Of a stretch of DNA of 64,000 nucleotides, positions 36,177 through 42,851 are shown one piece after another. A program made the translations under genes and the position numbers. Source of the stretch: Pararhodobacter sp. (lineage in GTDB: Bacteria; Pseudomonadota; Alphaproteobacteria; Rhodobacterales; Rhodobacteraceae). The notes under the pieces are model-generated. The model had not been told where the DNA came from. It did no database searches and saw only the letters and a program-made list of their open reading frames with translations. The stretch is from NCBI GenBank assembly GCA_020832665.1, contig JAFIEG010000001.1:1-64000 (forward strand), in the 5' to 3' direction. Every line of letters begins with the position of its first letter. Position 1 is the stretch's first letter.

Positions 36177-37163
36177 TCAACGCTTCCCTGACGCGGATTG
36201 CAATTGCGATGGGATCGTTTGCTCCGTGACCACAGGATCGGTGCGCGGAACATTCATGTTCGCCTCAGGTCGCGTGGGTTTATCACCAGTTTCCCCCAGG
36301 ATCCGGAGGCGTCGCACCGAAGTCGAAGTGCCCGATCTGCGCAGCGCTGTGTCGACTTCGCGCCAGATCGCATCGCGGGCATCGATTTCGTGGTCGAACC
36401 GCTCGAGCCAGTAGCGAAGTGCGTAGCGAATCCCCTCGGCCTCGATCGCTTGGATGCGAATGTCGGGCGCGGGCGTCTGCCTGATCAACGGCGCATTCCG
36501 GAGCGCAGCGCTCAGAATCTCGGCGCCCTTCGTTGCCGGCAAGGCATGATCGAGCGTGATCTCCATCTGCACCCGGAACTCGGAGCGCGGCGCGCTGTAG
36601 TTGACGATCCGCTGGCGAGAGATCTGGCTGTTCGGCAGGATCACATAGGTGGAATCCCGCGTCAGCAGCCGGGTCGTGCGCCAGCCGATCTCGATGACCC
36701 GACCGCGCGCCAGGCCCTCGACATCGACCCAGTCGCCAATACGAAACGGTGCTTCAAGGCCGAGCGCGATGCCTGACAATGTGTCGGCCACGACGTTGCG
36801 AATGGCGAAGCCCAGCAGCGCCAGCACGACGCCCGAGCCGGCAAGCGCGCTGCCCGCGCTGTGACCCAGAAGAAGCATTCCGCCCGAGACCACGGCGATC
36901 AGGAACAAAAGCGCCGAGACAAGTTCGCGCAAAAGCTTCGGTACCGGGCGGTTGCGCGGGCGCAGCCCGGAAAGGGCCAGATCCGCAACTCGGCCGAGCA
37001 ACCACGCGGTGCCCAGATAGGCGCCCATCTGAAGCACGTTTTGCGCCTGCTCGCCCAGCGGGCCGAAACCGAGGCGTCCGCTCAGCTCCGATCCGGACAG
37101 GCCCAGGGCCACAAGTGCACTCAGAAAGATTACCGGCGCAACCAGCCGGCGAATTCCAGTCAT
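36177..37163 (-). CDS. Small-conductance mechanosensitive channel (MscS family)
   Basis: This 328-residue protein has about three to four membrane helices, a pore-lining TM3-like segment (SAGSALAGSGVVLALLGFAIRNVVADTLSGIALGLE) and then the MscS beta domain (FRIGDWVDVEGLARGRVIEIGWRTTRLLTRDSTYVILPNSQ) and an alpha/beta C-terminal domain. It releases solutes on hypo-osmotic shock. Its start codon overlaps the stop of the zinc-ribbon gene (ATGA), so the two are coupled. Confidence 0.88.
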   Translation of the reverse strand: MTGIRRLVAPVIFLSALVALGLSGSELSGRLGFGPLGEQAQNVLQMGAYLGTAWLLGRVADLALSGLRPRNRPVPKLLRELVSALLFLIAVVSGGMLLLGHSAGSALAGSGVVLALLGFAIRNVVADTLSGIALGLEAPFRIGDWVDVEGLARGRVIEIGWRTTRLLTRDSTYVILPNSQISRQRIVNYSAPRSEFRVQMEITLDHALPATKGAEILSAALRNAPLIRQTPAPDIRIQAIEAEGIRYALRYWLERFDHEIDARDAIWREVDTALRRSGTSTSVRRLRILGETGDKPTRPEANMNVPRTDPVVTEQTIPSQLQSASGKR

Positions 37164-37366
37164 GACAGTTTCCTCGGGTCGCGCGTGCTGATGCGTTCGT
37201 TCTTGCGCGGCGCAGGGCAGGGGGGCAGGGGCTGGCGCTGGTTTGCCTGGCCCGCTTGGAAGGCGGGTGTGAATGCCGTCCTGCAGGACGGGCAGCGTCC
37301 GGCTGCGGCGCGCGGCACGCGCGCGCCGCAACGGGCACAATCGACGGGGATGAACCGGCGAGGCAT
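37160..37366 (-). CDS. Small zinc-ribbon protein coupled to mscS
   Basis: This 68-residue basic protein has two CxxC knuckles (CARC at 10-13 and CPSC at 25-28) in MPRRFIPVDCARCGARVPRA, a typical zinc ribbon, then a Pro/Arg-rich tail. AAGGAAGG precedes the ATG and the stop overlaps the mscS start. No specific family or partner is known to me. Confidence 0.6.
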   Translation of the reverse strand: MPRRFIPVDCARCGARVPRAAAGRCPSCRTAFTPAFQAGQANQRQPLPPCPAPRKNERISTRDPRKLS

Positions 37367-37427
37367 GGCTGCCTTCCTTCCTTGACGAAGACACCCTTTC
37401 CGCGGGGCGGCATTGACGGGGGTGGGG

Positions 37428-37844
37428 TCAGGTCTTGGGCGCCTCCGCGCTCATGGGCGCGACCTCCAGCACGGTCAGTGCGCGCCTTTCACCTGCGCGG
37501 GTTGTCCAGCGGAAGCGATCGCCTGACGAGAGCCCCAGAAGGGCCACGCCAACCGGCGTCAGGATCGACACGATCCCGCGGCTGATATCGGCATGTTCCG
37601 GCCAGGCCAGGATAACCCGCTGGGCACGCCCGATCACCTCGTCGCGATATGTCACGTCGCTGCCGATCGTGATGACATCGGCAGGCAGGCGCGCGGCCGA
37701 GACCAGCTTTGCCGAGGCCAGCTTCGTGACCAGGGGGTCGGAAACCTCGGGAAAGCGCGCGACGGCGGCTTCGGCCAGCGCTTCCAGCCGAGGGACAAGG
37801 TTGGCATCGATGACCGCGCGGGCGCGGCGAAGGGAGCGGGACAT
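37428..37844 (-). CDS. Rnk/GreA-GreB C-terminal domain protein
   Basis: This 138-residue protein resembles nucleoside diphosphate kinase regulators (Rnk). It has an N-terminal helical part and a GreA/GreB-type FKBP-like C-terminal domain: VITIGSDVTYRDEVIGRAQRVILAWPEHADISRGIVSILTPVGVALLGLSSGD. Rnk proteins bind RNA polymerase without the long coiled-coil of Gre factors. A second, more diverged copy lies upstream. Confidence 0.8.
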   Translation of the reverse strand: MSRSLRRARAVIDANLVPRLEALAEAAVARFPEVSDPLVTKLASAKLVSAARLPADVITIGSDVTYRDEVIGRAQRVILAWPEHADISRGIVSILTPVGVALLGLSSGDRFRWTTRAGERRALTVLEVAPMSAEAPKT

Positions 37845-37888
37845 GAGAGCCTCCAGTGAGTTTGAAAGTGATCTGACGCCGGGAGCGG

Positions 37889-38407
37889 TCAGTCGCCGGC
37901 GCTCGATTGAGGCCCGGCCTGCGCGTGGACCGCGAGGATCTGCACCTCGCCGACCACCCCCTTTGCGTCGAGGAGCGGTGCGCGCTGACCGACTGACATG
38001 CCGATCAGCGTGACACCAAGGAAGGTGCAGACCGGCAGACGACAGCGAGCGCGGTCAGGAAAGCCCCAGTGATAGAGCGTGCGCGTCTCGGGCCGGTGCC
38101 GGTCGATGGCAAAGGCAACCCGGGCCGTTCCGGTAACCGTGTCTGGCGGTATCTCGTCATCGTTGATGACAAGCGCATCCGCCGATTTGGCTCGGATCAG
38201 ACGTGCAAGACGCATGAACAGGGCGCCGCCCAGATCCTCGCATCGGCGGCGATGTTCCTGCAGATCCCAGTAATCGTGATATGCAAGCACGGCGCGAAAG
38301 GGGCGCAGCGCGGCAATATCGCATGCCGCTTCCCCCTGCGTGTCCCGTTGATGATCAGGAATGTCGCCCGCGCCACCGGGGCGCAGGGCATCGAGACGAC
38401 GACGCAT
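37889..38407 (-). CDS. Diverged Rnk/GreA-like protein
   Basis: This 172-residue protein has a C-terminal half IPPDTVTGTARVAFAIDRHRPETRTLYHWGFPD...VCTFLGVTLIGMSVGQRAPLLD, which aligns by pattern with the Rnk/Gre C-terminal domain (the V-x-x-x-S-x-V-x-F and P-V-G-x-A-L-I-G-L-x-x-G-Q analogues). The N-terminal part is unusual. GAGGAG precedes the ATG. It is probably a duplicated and diverged partner of the neighbouring Rnk-like gene. Confidence 0.6.
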   Translation of the reverse strand: MRRRLDALRPGGAGDIPDHQRDTQGEAACDIAALRPFRAVLAYHDYWDLQEHRRRCEDLGGALFMRLARLIRAKSADALVINDDEIPPDTVTGTARVAFAIDRHRPETRTLYHWGFPDRARCRLPVCTFLGVTLIGMSVGQRAPLLDAKGVVGEVQILAVHAQAGPQSSAGD

Positions 38408-38882
38408 GATGACTCCTCGACGGGCATGCGCCCGTTCGGCTGACCTTGGCTCTGAAGAGATTTTCCCCGGGGAAAGGGGTCAGCAGGTGACCGCCTCTGC
38501 CCGGGGCAGAGAGCGCGTCAGCAGCGAGCCGGAGCAGATCCGGAACCTGACAAGAGGAGCGAACGTCACCATGACTGGAAGGTAGGCAATGGCCGGCACA
38601 AAGTCAAACCAACCACCTGAAAAACAGGAATTTCCGCCCACTGTCGCCATTCTGGCACAGAAAGCGCTCAGCAACTGGCCCGTGCCGATCCTGATTGCAG
38701 GGGCACTGCCCGATGCCACCAGGCGAGTACCTGCCCGCCGTCATCCTCCCAACGCGCCAGGCATTCCCAGCCCGGCCCTCGCCCGGTTGAACGGGCGGGG
38801 GCAGCGGTTGCACAGGTCATCACATCGCTCACCGTGCCGAAGTCCTTGATCTTTGCGACAGGCTGCAGTTCCTGCCCTCCTT
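38408..38882. other. Intergenic stretch without a convincing gene
   Basis: Short frames exist on both strands. A plus-strand 86-codon ORF at 38589 has a weak ribosome-binding site. A minus-strand frame ending at 38668 has good codon use (TLKGGQELQPVAKIKDFGTV and beyond) but no clear start. None matches a family I know. The left arm of the 21-bp inverted repeat lies inside. Confidence 0.4.
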
Positions 38883-38950
38883 TCAGTGTATTCGCACCGG
38901 AAGGTAATGGCGGGCCCCATACCTTCGAAGGCACGGTGAGCGATGTGATG
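38818..38950. repeat. Perfect 21-bp inverted repeat with 91-bp spacer
   Basis: CATCACATCGCTCACCGTGCC at 38818-38838 is exactly reverse-complemented as GGCACGGTGAGCGATGTGATG at 38930-38950. The match stops at both ends. The right arm lies within the 3' part of the DUF1127 gene. Confidence 0.8.
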
Positions 38951-39221
38951 CATCGGCGGCGGCGCTGGCCAGAGTTGCCGGGCGCGAATCGTCTGAGTTC
39001 AGATCCTCGACAAGCCGGGGGATTTGGCGGCGTGTCACTCCGGTATCTCGAAGCTCCCGGTCGCTGAGGCGCTCGAGCGCCCGAATCGTCTTGCGCCGTT
39101 GCCAACCAAGGAACGACGCCTTGGCGCGCCTTGCGATGGTTGCGACGAAATCGCCCGTGGCAAGATTGACAAACGGGATCCGTGCAATGAACGGATCAAC
39201 CGCAGCTGAATTGCGTGACAT
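38883..39221 (-). CDS. DUF1127 (YjiS-like) protein with C-terminal extension
   Basis: The core FLGWQRRKTIRALERLSDRELRDTGVTRRQIPRLVEDL is the DUF1127 arginine-rich helix-turn-helix-like motif of small alphaproteobacterial proteins, often about 50-70 residues long. Here the frame continues for about 40 more residues of unlike composition, passing through an inverted repeat, which suggests that the original stop was lost. AGGAGG lies five bases before the ATG at 39221. Confidence 0.72.
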   Translation of the reverse strand: MSRNSAAVDPFIARIPFVNLATGDFVATIARRAKASFLGWQRRKTIRALERLSDRELRDTGVTRRQIPRLVEDLNSDDSRPATLASAAADASHRSPCLRRYGARHYLPVRIH

Positions 39222-40187
39222 CACGACCTCCTGCTACATCAGAGCGGTCGTTGCTGGTGGTTGCTTGACCCGTTGCACAACGACCGTACTTCCAAGAACA
39301 CTGCTCGCAAATACCACTCGCTCGCGCGGTGCCATCATGTCGCTTGAATGTTCGATTGGACTTCTCTCAACTCCCCGCGGCGGTGGCCGCAATGGCGGCA
39401 CCGCGCGGGGTCAGCTGCGGTTCAGTAGCGGCCCCTTTAAGCCGGGACGACGCCCATTATGCCGTAGAAGAAAGGTCATGATCCAGAGTTTGGCATTGGC
39501 TTGATCAGGTTCAAGCCGATGGCGCGGCGCTGCGGCATTTAGTCATAGAGGCAGTTATCTAGAGGCGGCAGGCGCCGGAACGGTCTCAAACTGGGGGGCA
39601 TACTTCCCGTCGCCGCCGAGCATGGGCCTAAATCCTGCCAGTGTACGGTGCAACTGGCCTATCGGCCCTTCGAAGATCTCCAGATAGGTCATTGTGCCTT
39701 CGATCTCTATGTTCATGCCACCCAAAAGCAGACGTTCCGTTGCAAGCATTGTGTTCGCTGATGTCGCGATCAAGGCCAGCATCATTGCGCAGAGGCAAGA
39801 ACACCTTGCATGTCGTTCCCCTTGACGGGCCGCCAGCACTCGACAGGGCGATTATTGAATCTCCGAGCAATGCGCGGCTGTTCCTTCGGTCAACCCTTGC
39901 AGTGAAGCTCGGAAACACCGTGGCGATGTTTGAAAACCTGAACAAGCGCCAGGTACATCCGTCGCGCCCGGTTTTGCGAAGAGTTTGCGCAAGGAGTGGC
40001 CTTGAAGAGCCCGCACAGACAATGCCGACACGCGTTATCATGATCTCTTCCTTCATTTGATTAAAGGTCGTCCCGGAAATAAATGTATTTCTGTCAATGG
40101 CTTGCCGATTTTTCAATCTGGCAGCCATCGCTGCCAAGCGGCGCAGAATCTCTCCTTGAAGAGTCCCATTTCGCTGAGTATAACGTA
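39222..40187. other. Gene-poor, unassigned stretch of about 1 kb
   Basis: I find no convincing complete gene. A minus-strand frame at 39555-39839 (94 codons, ending in MTYLEIFEGPIGQLHRTLAGF and a Pro/Ala tail) has coding-like character in its second half but an implausible N-terminus and no ribosome-binding site. It could be the remnant of a longer gene. A larger minus ORF at 39628-40458 runs through the RraA gene start and is rejected. Confidence 0.5.
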
Positions 40188-40204
40188 GTTCTGTATAATA
40201 GAAT
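40188..40204. promoter_or_regulatory. Palindromic operator overlapping a -10 box, upstream of the first RraA-type gene
   Basis: GTTCT-GTATAAT-AGAAT forms a near-perfect GTTCT-N7-AGAAY palindrome whose centre is a TATAAT -10 hexamer (40194-40199). The same 17-base pattern occurs upstream of the CoA transferase/IclR pair at 63728. It is probably an IclR-type regulator site controlling the start of the catabolic cluster. Confidence 0.55.
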
Positions 40205-40248
40205 ATCGTTCCCGGAACTGGGCAAGTTGCAGAGGAAGGGGTCAGAAG

Positions 40249-40938
40249 ATGGATGTCCTTGGAGGCCGCGAAGACGAGTTTGTCGAGCGCTTGAGGCGGA
40301 TTGATTGCTGCGCGATCTCGGATGCCCTGGACCAGTTGTCGCTGGGGGGGCAGGTAACAGGCGTGCCGATGCGTTCTGGCAGCGCAGAACGGATCGCGGG
40401 CCGTGCTGTCACGTTGAAACTGCATGATGGGCCGCGGCCCGAAGGGCCTGTTCGGCATCTGGGAACCAAAGCGGTTGAGATGTCGGGGCCTGACAACGTG
40501 ATCGTGGTTGAACAGCGCACGGGGCTCGATGCCGGGTGCTGGGGGGGATTGCTGACGCTTGGCGCCAAGCTGAGGGGCGTTGCAGGTGTGGTGGCCGACG
40601 GCCCGGTGCGCGACATCGGCGAGGCGCGCGAATACGACTTTCCGGTCTTTTCGACGGCACTGACGGCACTGACAGCCCGGTCCCGTGTGGTTGAGGCGGC
40701 AACAAATGCGCCGGTCTCACCCTGGGGGGTCAAGGTGCACCCCGGCGACTTTGTGATCGCCGATTCTTCGGCCATCATCTTCATTGCCGCCGGTCAGATC
40801 GAAAACGTGCTCATTGCCGCCGAAGCTATCGCGTTCAAGGAAGCGGCAATGGCCCGCGCCCTGATGGCGGGCACGCCGATCAGCGCGGTGATGGGCGGTG
40901 ATTACGAACACATGCTGGAAGGGGGCAAGGATCAATGA
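40249..40938 (+). CDS. RraA-fold protein, HMG/CHA aldolase-like (copy 1)
   Basis: This 229-residue protein has the RraA/4-hydroxy-4-methyl-2-oxoglutarate aldolase fold: AISDALDQL near the N-terminus, GCWGGLLTLGAKLRGVAGVVADGPVRDIGEA, then WGVKVHPGDFVIADSSAI. The Arg-Asp pair (VRD) needed for aldolase activity is kept, unlike E. coli RraA, but the usual WGD/WGE acidic residue is Gly (WGG). It is coupled to copy 2 by a four-base overlap. GGAAGGGG precedes the ATG. It is a candidate retro-aldolase or decarboxylase for a pathway oxo acid. Confidence 0.8.
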   Translation: MDVLGGREDEFVERLRRIDCCAISDALDQLSLGGQVTGVPMRSGSAERIAGRAVTLKLHDGPRPEGPVRHLGTKAVEMSGPDNVIVVEQRTGLDAGCWGGLLTLGAKLRGVAGVVADGPVRDIGEAREYDFPVFSTALTALTARSRVVEAATNAPVSPWGVKVHPGDFVIADSSAIIFIAAGQIENVLIAAEAIAFKEAAMARALMAGTPISAVMGGDYEHMLEGGKDQ

Positions 40939-41597
40939 TCTTTGATGCGACGCGCACCACGACGACCGACTTTTCTCGCGTGGCGCCTGACCTGGCAAAT
41001 CGCGCTCGAGGGATTCCCATTGCCACATTGCATGAGGCTGGGGGAAAGGTCGGATTCCTGCCTTCTGCCATCAAGCCCATTACCGCTGGCCTGGGGTTTG
41101 CGGGGCCTGCGCTGACGGTGCAGTCGCCGGGTGGCGATAACCTGTGGCTGCACCGCGCGCTGGAAGCCGCGAGGCCAGGGGATGTCATGGTGGTTCATAC
41201 CGGCGGTGCCCATGATTTCGGCTATTGGGGAGAGATCATGTCAACGGCCGCCCGTGCACGCGGATTGGCCGGGGTGGTCATCGACGGCGGCGTGCGCGAT
41301 GGTGCGTTGCTGACTGACATTGGTTTGCCGGTCTTTGCACGCGGGATTTCGGTGCGGGGAACGGGCAAGGATTTTGGTGCAACGGGCTGGATCGGCGCGC
41401 CACTGCTGCTGGGATGTGTAGTGGTGCAGCCGGGCGACCTGATTGTTGGCGATGCGGACGGAGTCATTTGTGTGCCGCAGGCCGTCGTCGCGCGGGTGCT
41501 GGACGCATCAGCCGCGCGGGAAGAGGCTGAACAGGACCAGATCCGGCGGCTTGAGGCCGGCGAAACGACAATGGAAATCTTCGGCTTTCATCCGTGA
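40935..41597 (+). CDS. RraA-fold aldolase, LigK/CHA-aldolase-like (copy 2)
   Basis: This 220-residue protein has a complete aldolase motif set: HDFGYWGEIMSTAARARGLAGVVIDGGVRDG, then VVQPGDLIVGDADGVICVP. Relatives cleave 4-carboxy-4-hydroxy-2-oxoadipate to pyruvate and oxaloacetate, the last step of protocatechuate 4,5-cleavage and gallate degradation. With the LigJ-type hydratase in the same cluster this is the best candidate for that step, though copy 3 competes. Confidence 0.82.
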   Translation: MIFDATRTTTTDFSRVAPDLANRARGIPIATLHEAGGKVGFLPSAIKPITAGLGFAGPALTVQSPGGDNLWLHRALEAARPGDVMVVHTGGAHDFGYWGEIMSTAARARGLAGVVIDGGVRDGALLTDIGLPVFARGISVRGTGKDFGATGWIGAPLLLGCVVVQPGDLIVGDADGVICVPQAVVARVLDASAAREEAEQDQIRRLEAGETTMEIFGFHP

Positions 41598-41606
41598 TGT
41601 TTGGGA

Positions 41607-41661
41607 TTGACGGCGCCGGGGGTGGCGGGCTATCTATGGCCTTAATATAAGGCAACCTTAT
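41607..41661 (+). promoter_or_regulatory. Promoter with MarR-type palindrome upstream of the thiolase-like gene
   Basis: TTGACG (41607) and TATCTA (41631) form a plausible promoter with an 18-base spacer. The palindrome ATAAGG-CAA-CCTTAT (41647-41661) covers the expected transcription start. The same palindrome lies in the promoter of the transporter operon at 47054, so repression by the local MarR protein is inferred. Confidence 0.55.
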
Positions 41662-41678
41662 TAAAATCGGGGGCGGTT

Positions 41679-42848
41679 TTGAGCATCAAGGGTAAGGCCT
41701 GTGTCGCAGGGATCTTTGAGCATCCCACGCGGCGCGCAGATGGGGTTTCCACCGCACAGTTGCATGCCGAGGTTGCTTTGGGCGCGCTCGCCGATGCCGG
41801 GCTCTCGCTTGCAGATGTGGATGGCTATTTCTGCGGTGCCGATGCGCCGGGATTGGGCGGGTTTTCGATGGCCGAGTATCTGGGCCTGACGAACCTTCGC
41901 TACATGGACACCACCGAAACCGGGGGTTCGTCTTATCTGCTGCACGTCTCGCACGCGGCGCGGGCCATTGCGACGGGTCAATGCAATGTCGCATTGATCA
42001 CTATGGCCGACCGACCCTTGGCAGCGAATGCGGGGCCCGTGCTGGCCGGGGTGGACATGTCACTGGTGCCAGAGCGTGATTTCGCCTCACCGGTCGCGTT
42101 GCCGCCGGTTTTCGGCTACGCGCAGATCGCGCGACGGCACATGTACGAATACGGCACGACGCCTGAACAGCTCGCCTGGGTCAAGGTTGCGGCATCACAT
42201 CACGCGCAGCACAATCCGCATGCCAAGCTGCGCGACGTTCTCGGCATTGAGGATGTTCTGGCCTCGCCCCTTGTGGCGGATCCCTTGCGCCGGGCCGATT
42301 GCTGTGTCGTCACGGATGGGGGCGGCGCATTGGTCGTGGCCCGGCCCGAGATTGCAAAAGGCCTGAAACGCCCGTTGGTCAAGCTGGCCGGGGCGGGTGA
42401 GGCGATGAAGCACAACGCCGCTGGTCGAATGCAACCGATGCACTCGGCAGGTGTGCACAGCGCTGCGAGGGCGTTTGCCGAGGCAGGCGTAGCGCCCGGC
42501 GATATCAGATACGCCTCGCTCTATGACAGTTTCACCATCACCGTGATCATGCAGCTTGAGGATATCGGGTTTTGCGAAAAGGGGCAGGGTGGTCGGTTTG
42601 TTGCCGATGGCAATCTGATTTCCGGCATTGGCAAGCTGCCCTTCAACACCGATGGCGGCGGGCTGTGTTCAAACCATCCCGGCAACAAGGGCGGCATGAC
42701 CAAGATGATCGAGGCCGTCCGTCAGTGTCGGGGCGAGGCGCACCCGGCGGTGCAGGTCAAGAACCATGATCTGGTTCTTGCCCATGCTACCGGCGGGTTG
42801 ATGTCCAGCCAGCACATGGCGGGAACAGTCATTCTGGAGGCGGAATAA
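41679..42848 (+). CDS. Thiolase-fold protein (SCP-x/Ltp2-like) lacking the nucleophilic Cys
   Basis: This 389-residue thiolase-fold protein has an N-terminal half with AEVALGALADAGLSLADVDGYFCG and a C-terminal half with YASLYDSFTITVIMQLEDIGFC, FNTDGGGLCSNHPGNKGGMTKMIEAVRQCRGEA. Where thiolases carry the acyl-accepting Cys (NNNCATGS-like) it reads DTTETGGSSYLLHVSHAARAI, without Cys, as in Ltp2-type thiolase-like aldolases that pair with DUF35 zinc-ribbon proteins. The His in SNHPG is kept. The start is a TTG after GGGGGCGG. A role in side-chain cleavage of an aryl-CoA is inferred. Confidence 0.72.
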   Translation: MSIKGKACVAGIFEHPTRRADGVSTAQLHAEVALGALADAGLSLADVDGYFCGADAPGLGGFSMAEYLGLTNLRYMDTTETGGSSYLLHVSHAARAIATGQCNVALITMADRPLAANAGPVLAGVDMSLVPERDFASPVALPPVFGYAQIARRHMYEYGTTPEQLAWVKVAASHHAQHNPHAKLRDVLGIEDVLASPLVADPLRRADCCVVTDGGGALVVARPEIAKGLKRPLVKLAGAGEAMKHNAAGRMQPMHSAGVHSAARAFAEAGVAPGDIRYASLYDSFTITVIMQLEDIGFCEKGQGGRFVADGNLISGIGKLPFNTDGGGLCSNHPGNKGGMTKMIEAVRQCRGEAHPAVQVKNHDLVLAHATGGLMSSQHMAGTVILEAE

Positions 42849-42851
42849 GCA

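Noticed and set aside
35744-36229. 161-residue plus-strand ORF after tRNA-Pro
   Set aside because: It covers the IS481 remnant in the wrong frame and then overlaps the antisense small membrane gene. It has no recognisable domain.
35568-40187. Integration (att) site made by a direct repeat of the tRNA-Pro 3' end
   Set aside because: I looked for a second copy of the TTCGAATCC...CTCCGACCA end in the downstream region and saw none. No integrase gene is present in the window.
39628-40458. 276-residue minus-strand ORF near the start of the catabolic cluster
   Set aside because: It begins inside the RraA-type gene and runs through its promoter and operator. No ribosome-binding site or domain is visible.
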